Source: Bradyrhizobium ontarionense
Lineage (GTDB): Bacteria; Pseudomonadota; Alphaproteobacteria; Rhizobiales; Xanthobacteraceae
Assembly: GCF_021088345.1 (NCBI RefSeq)
Contig: NZ_CP088156.1
Location: 2,790,001-2,854,000 of the forward strand
DNA length: 64,000 bases
Direction: 5' to 3'
Positions within the stretch are counted from its first letter, which is position 1. The number at the start of each line of letters is the position of its first letter. Positions 59,343 to 64,000 of the stretch are shown piece by piece. Below the pieces are notes generated by a model. The model was not told the origin of the DNA, did not search any database, and saw only the letters and a program-made list of their open reading frames with translations. The translations under genes and the position numbers were made by a program.

Positions 59343-61994
59343 ATGATGGATCCCCGAGATCCGGGTAACTGGGCCTTGACCGAGACACACCATACCGCCC
59401 TGCCCGACACTGATCTGGTCGGAACCACGCATGCGACCTGGCCGGCCTCGGTCAAAGAAGGGCGGGCTGCACGGCTCTGGGCCATGAAGGCGCTCATCGC
59501 CGCCTCCGGCCTCGCCGGGCTCGGCTACGAGATCGTCTGGACGCGCCAGCTCGCTCTCGCGCTGGGGACGGAGATGATGGCCGTGGTCGGCGCCATCGCC
59601 GGCTTCTTCGCTGGGTTGGCGCTCGGGGCGTTCATGCTGGACGCCCGCATTCGCCACGCCGCCAAGCCGCACCAGATCTACGCGGTTCTCGAAGCAGTCA
59701 TCGGACTCTGGGGGCTCTGTGCGATCTGGCTGCTGCCGGCGAGCGCACGCGCGCTGGCGCCGCTGCTGGGGACGGCGCCCTCGCCGGTCCTGCTGTGGAG
59801 CGCGAGCTTCCTGCTTCCCACGCTGGTGCTGTTGCCGGCCACGGTCGCGATGGGCGGCACGCTGACCGCACTGGAGCGGATGATGGCCGCGGTGCAGGGC
59901 GACGGACCGGTCAGCGCCGGCGTCTATGGCGCCAACACCGCCGGCGCCGTCGCCGGCGCGCTGCTGTCGACCTTCGTGCTGATCCCGACGCTCGGCTTCG
60001 CGACGACGCTGCTGTGCCTCGCCGCCGTCAATGGGACATGCGCGCTCATCGCACTTCGCCTCGGCCGGCCGGTACACGTCAAACTGCACGAGACCCACAA
60101 GCGCGTGCGTGGGGTCCCTGACATCCGCCTGACTGCGACCCTGTTCGTCACCGGTCTGCTTGGCATTGCATTCGAGGTGCTGGTGGTGCGCCTCGCGGCG
60201 CAGATGATGCAGGACACCGTCTACAGCTTCGCCTGTCTTCTGGCGGCCTATCTGCTGGGGACCGCGGCCGGTGGCATCGTCTGGCAACGCATCGGGCGGA
60301 CGGCGATGTTCGGCAGGACGGCGCTGATCAGCAGCGCCGCACTCGCGTGTCTGGGCACCGCCCTGTTGGCCCCCTTCCTCACCGGTCTGGCGGATCACGC
60401 CGCGAGCCTCGGCGTCGCTGGCGAGCTCGGGCTCGCGCTGCTGCTCTTTCTGCTGCCCTCTGTGGCGATGGGTGCGCTGTTCGGCCAACTGATGCAGGAC
60501 GTCCGCGACATCAGTGGCTCGGTCGGCTGGGCCGTCGGCATCAACAGCCTCGGCGCGGCCGTCGCGCCGTTGGTCGCGGCGCATCTTCTGATTCCGACGC
60601 TTGGCACCTGGAAGGCCCTGGTCGTCGTCGCGCTCGGATATCTCCTGCTGCTGCAGCCGCGTCGTGCGGTGCTGGTCCGAGCGGCCGTGCCGGCCCTGCT
60701 GGGCCTCGTGCTGCTGTGGATTTCCGCCCCCACGCCGGTGAAGGTGCCGCCCGGCGGCAAGCTGCTGGCGCTGCGCGAGGGGCCGATGGCCACCGCGAGC
60801 GTGGTCGACGATGCGTCCGGCGCCCGCTACCTCGAAGTGAATGGTCACTTTCGCATGGGCGGCACCAGCTCGGTGCGGTCCGATTTTCGCCAGGCCATGC
60901 TGCCGCTGTTGCTGCATCCGGCGCCGCGCAGCGCCCTCTTCCTGGGTGTGGGGACCGGGGCGACCGTGCTTGGCGGCGCGCAGATGCCGGATCTGACGGT
61001 GCGGGCGGTCGAACTGTCGTCCGAGGTCGTGGCGCTGCTGCCCTGGTTCGACACCCCGGCGGCACAACACGAGATGCCACCGATCTCCATTGCCGACGCG
61101 AGGCGCTTCATCGTCGCGGATGACGGACGCTACGACGTCATCGTCGCCGACCTGTTTCATCCGGCGCTGGACGGCAGCGGCGCACTCTACACCACCGAGC
61201 ATTTCGATGCGGTCAGGCAGCGGCTCGCTGCGGACGGCGTGTTCTGCCAATGGTTGCCGCTCTATCAGCTCGACGCGCCATCGCTGCGCGCCATTGTCAG
61301 AAGCTTCCTCGCGATCTTTCCCGACGGCTCCGCCTGGCTGAACCATTACAGCGTGCGCACGCCGATGCTCGCCCTGATCGGATCACGCGCCTCGCATCAT
61401 GTCGATCCCGAACGGCTCGGCCCCCGGTTGTCGGAGCCGCGGCTTCGTCCGATCCTTCACCCTCTCGCCCTGGACCAGCCGATCGACCTACTCGGCCAGT
61501 ATGTGGCCGGCGCAAAATCGCTTGCGCGCTTCGCCGGTCCGGGACCGCGCAACAGCGACGATTTTCCGTTCGTCACCTTCGACGCCAGACGCAATGTCCG
61601 CGCGCTCTCGGCGCCGCCGTGGGAGCTGCTCTTGACCGTCATCGGGCAGGCAAAGACCGATGCGACCGAACTGATCGATCCATCGCAGCGCGCGGCGTGG
61701 GACGAGCGTCTCGGCGCGTACTGGCAGGCGCGCAACCGCTTCCTTCAAGCCGGCGCGGCACTGACCGGCGACCCACGCGGGTCGGCGCTCATCGCGGCCG
61801 CAGCACCTGGCCTGCTGGACTCGGTCCGCCTCAGCGCCGAGTTCGAGCCGGCCTACGTCCCCCTCATGAGCATGGCGCGATCGCTGCTGGCGTCGGACCG
61901 CCGGGCCGCCGAAGGCCTGCTTCGCGCCATCGACGACGCCGCGCCGTCCCGGGGCGAGGCACGTGATCTGCTGTCGCGCGAATTCGGTCAGTGA
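59343..61994 (+). CDS. Integral membrane protein fused to a spermidine-synthase-like domain
   Basis: A protein of about 883 residues. The first ~540 residues are strongly hydrophobic with roughly 12-14 helices (starting KALIAASGLAGLGYEIVWTRQLALALG), the rest is a soluble Rossmann domain like spermidine synthase: ALFLGVGTGATVLGG (cofactor loop), VRAVELSSEV (acidic residue), ISIADARRFI and YDVIVADLFHP. Such fusions are widespread but their substrates are unknown; polyamine synthesis is not proven. The start is uncertain: 59343 (two ATGs), 59205 and 59484 are all possible and none has a strong ribosome binding site. It converges with the 2OG-Fe(II) oxygenase gene. Confidence 0.8.
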   Translation: MMDPRDPGNWALTETHHTALPDTDLVGTTHATWPASVKEGRAARLWAMKALIAASGLAGLGYEIVWTRQLALALGTEMMAVVGAIAGFFAGLALGAFMLDARIRHAAKPHQIYAVLEAVIGLWGLCAIWLLPASARALAPLLGTAPSPVLLWSASFLLPTLVLLPATVAMGGTLTALERMMAAVQGDGPVSAGVYGANTAGAVAGALLSTFVLIPTLGFATTLLCLAAVNGTCALIALRLGRPVHVKLHETHKRVRGVPDIRLTATLFVTGLLGIAFEVLVVRLAAQMMQDTVYSFACLLAAYLLGTAAGGIVWQRIGRTAMFGRTALISSAALACLGTALLAPFLTGLADHAASLGVAGELGLALLLFLLPSVAMGALFGQLMQDVRDISGSVGWAVGINSLGAAVAPLVAAHLLIPTLGTWKALVVVALGYLLLLQPRRAVLVRAAVPALLGLVLLWISAPTPVKVPPGGKLLALREGPMATASVVDDASGARYLEVNGHFRMGGTSSVRSDFRQAMLPLLLHPAPRSALFLGVGTGATVLGGAQMPDLTVRAVELSSEVVALLPWFDTPAAQHEMPPISIADARRFIVADDGRYDVIVADLFHPALDGSGALYTTEHFDAVRQRLAADGVFCQWLPLYQLDAPSLRAIVRSFLAIFPDGSAWLNHYSVRTPMLALIGSRASHHVDPERLGPRLSEPRLRPILHPLALDQPIDLLGQYVAGAKSLARFAGPGPRNSDDFPFVTFDARRNVRALSAPPWELLLTVIGQAKTDATELIDPSQRAAWDERLGAYWQARNRFLQAGAALTGDPRGSALIAAAAPGLLDSVRLSAEFEPAYVPLMSMARSLLASDRRAAEGLLRAIDDAAPSRGEARDLLSREFGQ

Positions 61995-62000
61995 GCCGGG

Positions 62001-62624
62001 TCAGGAGGAGAAATTGACGCGGTAGCCCCAGCAGTCGAGATGGTCCGGGATCGCGTTGAAGGCGATGGTGATGCGCTGGTCGCCCTGGTTGCGCGGCACC
62101 TCATGATAGAGATAGCTCGGAAACAGCACGAGGTCCCCCGGCTCGGCCTGGGGCAGGACATACTTGCCCGCATTGTAGGGGCCCATGGCTGCCTCTCGCG
62201 TGTGATGGCGGAACGAGAAATCAGAACCGCCGGGCGGACGCACGAACACGGTGCGGCTGCCGGGATGCGAGGGCGTCAGATAGAAGATGCCGGAGACGAA
62301 GCTGTTGGCATGGGCATGCAGGGTCTGGTTGCCGCCAGTCTCCAGCATGTTGGTCCACATCTCCTTCACGGTCCAGCGCAGCTTCTCGCCGAACAGCAGC
62401 TCGCCGAAATCGACCAGCTTGGGCACCGCCAGCTCGGCAATGGCCTGGAACAGGTTGTTGCTGCTGGGATCGGCGACCGCGGTGTGGAACAGCTGTCCGG
62501 ACCGCAGGTTGCTTTCGATCTTCGAACTGCGGATCGCGGCCACCGCCGCGTCCTTCAGCTCGGGACTCAACAGGCCCGGAGAACGCAACAGAGGAATCGG
62601 AAAAAGCGGTTCGATCTGGTCCAT
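62001..62624 (-). CDS. Putative 2OG-Fe(II) oxygenase
   Basis: A 207-residue protein of the small bacterial group related to prolyl-hydroxylase-like 2-oxoglutarate/Fe(II) oxygenases (TIGR02466 type). The iron site is visible: TLHAHANSFVSGIFYLT supplies the first His pair, and FPSYLYHEVPRNQGDQRITIAFNAI carries the distal His and the 2-oxoglutarate-binding Arg. It begins MDQIEPLFPIPL, typical of the family. The stop lies seven bases from the convergent gene's stop. The substrate is unknown; members are often near tetratricopeptide or methyltransferase-like genes. Confidence 0.85.
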   Translation of the reverse strand: MDQIEPLFPIPLLRSPGLLSPELKDAAVAAIRSSKIESNLRSGQLFHTAVADPSSNNLFQAIAELAVPKLVDFGELLFGEKLRWTVKEMWTNMLETGGNQTLHAHANSFVSGIFYLTPSHPGSRTVFVRPPGGSDFSFRHHTREAAMGPYNAGKYVLPQAEPGDLVLFPSYLYHEVPRNQGDQRITIAFNAIPDHLDCWGYRVNFSS

Positions 62625-62723
62625 GTCTCAACGCCCTGCACTCATCGCAATCGCGGCCACACTGTGCGCAGTTGCATGACAGACGAATGACGGGGCACGC
62701 CGCAGGCGCTGCGAGTCCAACCG

Positions 62724-63053
62724 TCAGCGTGACGGCACTTCGTGCGCCCCGAGGATGTCGAGCCGCTCGCCCGGCTTCAGGCTGTGGTGGCGCTCGCGCA
62801 ATTCGAGCTTCGCACTCTCGACCTTCTCGAGACAATCGTCGAACTCGCCATTGCCGGCCTCGACCAGCGCCTGCTGGATGTCGCGCTCGGCGAAGTAGCG
62901 CGACACGTCGTCGGCCGGCAGGGTCGCCGCTTGCGCGCGCGCCTCCGCAACCGCTGCATCGCAGGTTTCGCGGGTCGGCTCCTGTTCGTGTGCCGACGCC
63001 AAGTCGGCCGCGAGCGTGAGGCAGGCGAAGATCAGCGTCAACAGGCGAAACAT
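62724..63053 (-). CDS. Small exported protein of unknown function
   Basis: A 109-residue product with a signal peptide (MFRLLTLIFACLTLAADLASA, cleaved before HEQEP) and a mature part that is mostly helical and acidic: RETCDAAVAEARAQAATLPADD and DDCLEKVESAKLELRERHHSLKPGE. Two cysteines in the mature protein could form a disulfide in the periplasm. I recognise no family. I use the ATG at 63053 because the signal peptide begins there. The gene lies 118 bases after the partial gene at the window end, same strand. Confidence 0.65.
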   Translation of the reverse strand: MFRLLTLIFACLTLAADLASAHEQEPTRETCDAAVAEARAQAATLPADDVSRYFAERDIQQALVEAGNGEFDDCLEKVESAKLELRERHHSLKPGERLDILGAHEVPSR

Positions 63054-63171
63054 GGGATGGATGGGCCCGAGGCAGGATGTGTCCGAAAGCAAGAAGCGCC
63101 GGTTCGCAAACCGACGCTGATGATGATGGGTCCGGCGGTGCTGCTCCGCCCCGCCGGACCGAGAGAATCAA

Positions 63172-64000
63172 TCAGTCGCGGTTGAAAGCCCAGCGACCCC
63201 AGTGACCCCAATGGCCCCAATGATCCCAGTCGTGCCAGTGGTGATGCTCGTGAGCCAGCTTGCGCGCCAGCTCCGCGTTCTTCTCGACCAGCAGCTCGGA
63301 CGTGCCCTGCGGACGGATGAAGATCGGGTTGGCGTAGAACCAGACGTTCGAATAGGCCTGGACGTCGTAGGTCACGCGCTTGACGCCGTTCACCGCGGCC
63401 AGGTGGGTCGGACACGCCGCATCGGTGCAGGCGACGTTCGCGTTGTTGACGTCGAGCAGCGGGTTGCCGGCGCTATCAGACACGTTCGGTGTTCCCGGCG
63501 GAATGTTGGTGCCGCGAGCCCGGATGTAGAACGGCGTCTTCCCGGCAACGAACGTCGTCGTGAAGCTCAACCGGGTGGAGCCGTCCCTCAGCCTGAAGCT
63601 CCTCATCTTGGTCGCAGGGATCTGCTTGGCGATCTTGGCCGATGGATTGTACACGATGGCAGCACCCGCTACACCCGCGGCATTGGCCACCGCATAGCCT
63701 GCAGCCCCCGGCGCGATCGGACCGGTGATGTCACTGGTGATCAGGTCGACGTGGTCGAGAGACGGCTTGTTCAGCGGCTGCTTGACGCCAACCTGCAGCA
63801 GCAGCGGATTGTTGAAGCTGTAGGGGCTGTTGTTCGAGGCCGGGACGGTCATCTCCATCTCGAGCGTGACCTTCTCGCCCGGACGCACGACCAGCGTTTC
63901 GCCCATCGTCTTCCAGTCGTAATCCCACTCGCCCTTGGCGCGGTACACCATGTCGGAGCCGATGATGTCGGCGTTGACCGAATAGGAGTTGCCCGACCGC
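63172..64000 (-). CDS. 3' part of a large gene; product ends in a His/Trp-rich tail (5' end outside window)
   Basis: The frame is open to the last base of the window (reading RSGNSYSVNADIIGSDMVYR at the edge), so the start is upstream on this strand and 276 codons including the stop are visible. The visible part has GEKVTLEMEMTVPASNN, HVDLITSDITG, TPFYIRARGTNIPPGTPN and VWFYANPIFIRP, which recall the C-terminal domain of some secreted PHP-type phosphoesterases; this is from memory and uncertain. The last ~25 residues are a striking tail, HEHHHWHDWDHWGHWGHWG, which could bind metal. Probably an exported protein. Confidence 0.7.
   Translation of the reverse strand, partial: RSGNSYSVNADIIGSDMVYRAKGEWDYDWKTMGETLVVRPGEKVTLEMEMTVPASNNSPYSFNNPLLLQVGVKQPLNKPSLDHVDLITSDITGPIAPGAAGYAVANAAGVAGAAIVYNPSAKIAKQIPATKMRSFRLRDGSTRLSFTTTFVAGKTPFYIRARGTNIPPGTPNVSDSAGNPLLDVNNANVACTDAACPTHLAAVNGVKRVTYDVQAYSNVWFYANPIFIRPQGTSELLVEKNAELARKLAHEHHHWHDWDHWGHWGHWGRWAFNRD

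Overview
The window looks like chromosome of a high-GC alphaproteobacterium, most likely Bradyrhizobium or a close relative in Nitrobacteraceae. This is inferred from gene content (protocatechuate 4,5-cleavage genes, aerobic CoA-dependent aromatic degradation, many ABC-type solute-binding proteins, DctABD) and from palindromic intergenic elements of the kind typical of that group. I see no rRNA, tRNA, CRISPR array, transposase or phage genes. Genes are packed in long co-directional operons, and the larger gaps are mostly filled by inverted-repeat elements.

Layout. 1-909: the end of a cytochrome P450 gene and its [2Fe-2S] ferredoxin. 1268-2891: an old-yellow-enzyme reductase divergent from an HxlR regulator. 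2912-4408: AMP nucleosidase. 4529-13141: a protocatechuate meta-cleavage operon on the minus strand (aromatic acid permease, ligJ, ligK, an uncharacterised dehydrogenase, ligI, ligA, ligB, ligC) preceded by a LysR regulator. 13390-13845: TspO. 14072-16408: a MoxR/CoxD-like AAA+ ATPase and a CoxE-like VWA protein. 16435-18913: an exported lipase-like hydrolase, a TIR-like protein with a C-terminal membrane helix, and a tiny membrane protein.

19698-33914 is a catabolic island for an aromatic acid handled as a CoA thioester: a 2-aminobenzoate/benzoate-type CoA ligase, RidA, MarR, a solute-binding protein, a cupin, a PhzS-like flavin monooxygenase, enoyl-CoA hydratase, SDR, then on the plus strand hydrolase, acyl-CoA dehydrogenase, a second CoA ligase, an octopine/nopaline-dehydrogenase-like protein and 3-hydroxyacyl-CoA dehydrogenase. 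Between the hydratase and the flavin monooxygenase lies a 44-codon remnant that looks like both ends of a deleted salicylyl-CoA/2-aminobenzoyl-CoA monooxygenase gene. 34913-42216 carries a NitT/TauT-type ABC importer with a NicX-like ring-cleavage dioxygenase, an IlvD/Edd dehydratase and a second RidA, suggesting uptake and breakdown of a small, possibly N-heterocyclic, compound.

42277-56756 is the most striking unit: eight co-directional genes in the order aceE, aceF, lpdA, dctA, maeB, ndh, dctB, dctD. Together they would import C4-dicarboxylates, convert malate to pyruvate and then acetyl-CoA through a dedicated pyruvate dehydrogenase complex, and reoxidise NADH through NDH-2. The last two genes encode the two-component system that normally activates sigma-54 promoters, and a near-consensus sigma-54 promoter lies upstream of aceE. 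The right end holds an exported nuclease/phosphodiesterase-fold protein with two lectin-like domains (57473), a membrane protein fused to a spermidine-synthase-like domain, a 2OG-Fe(II) oxygenase, a small exported protein, and the 3' part of a gene whose product ends in a His/Trp-rich tail.
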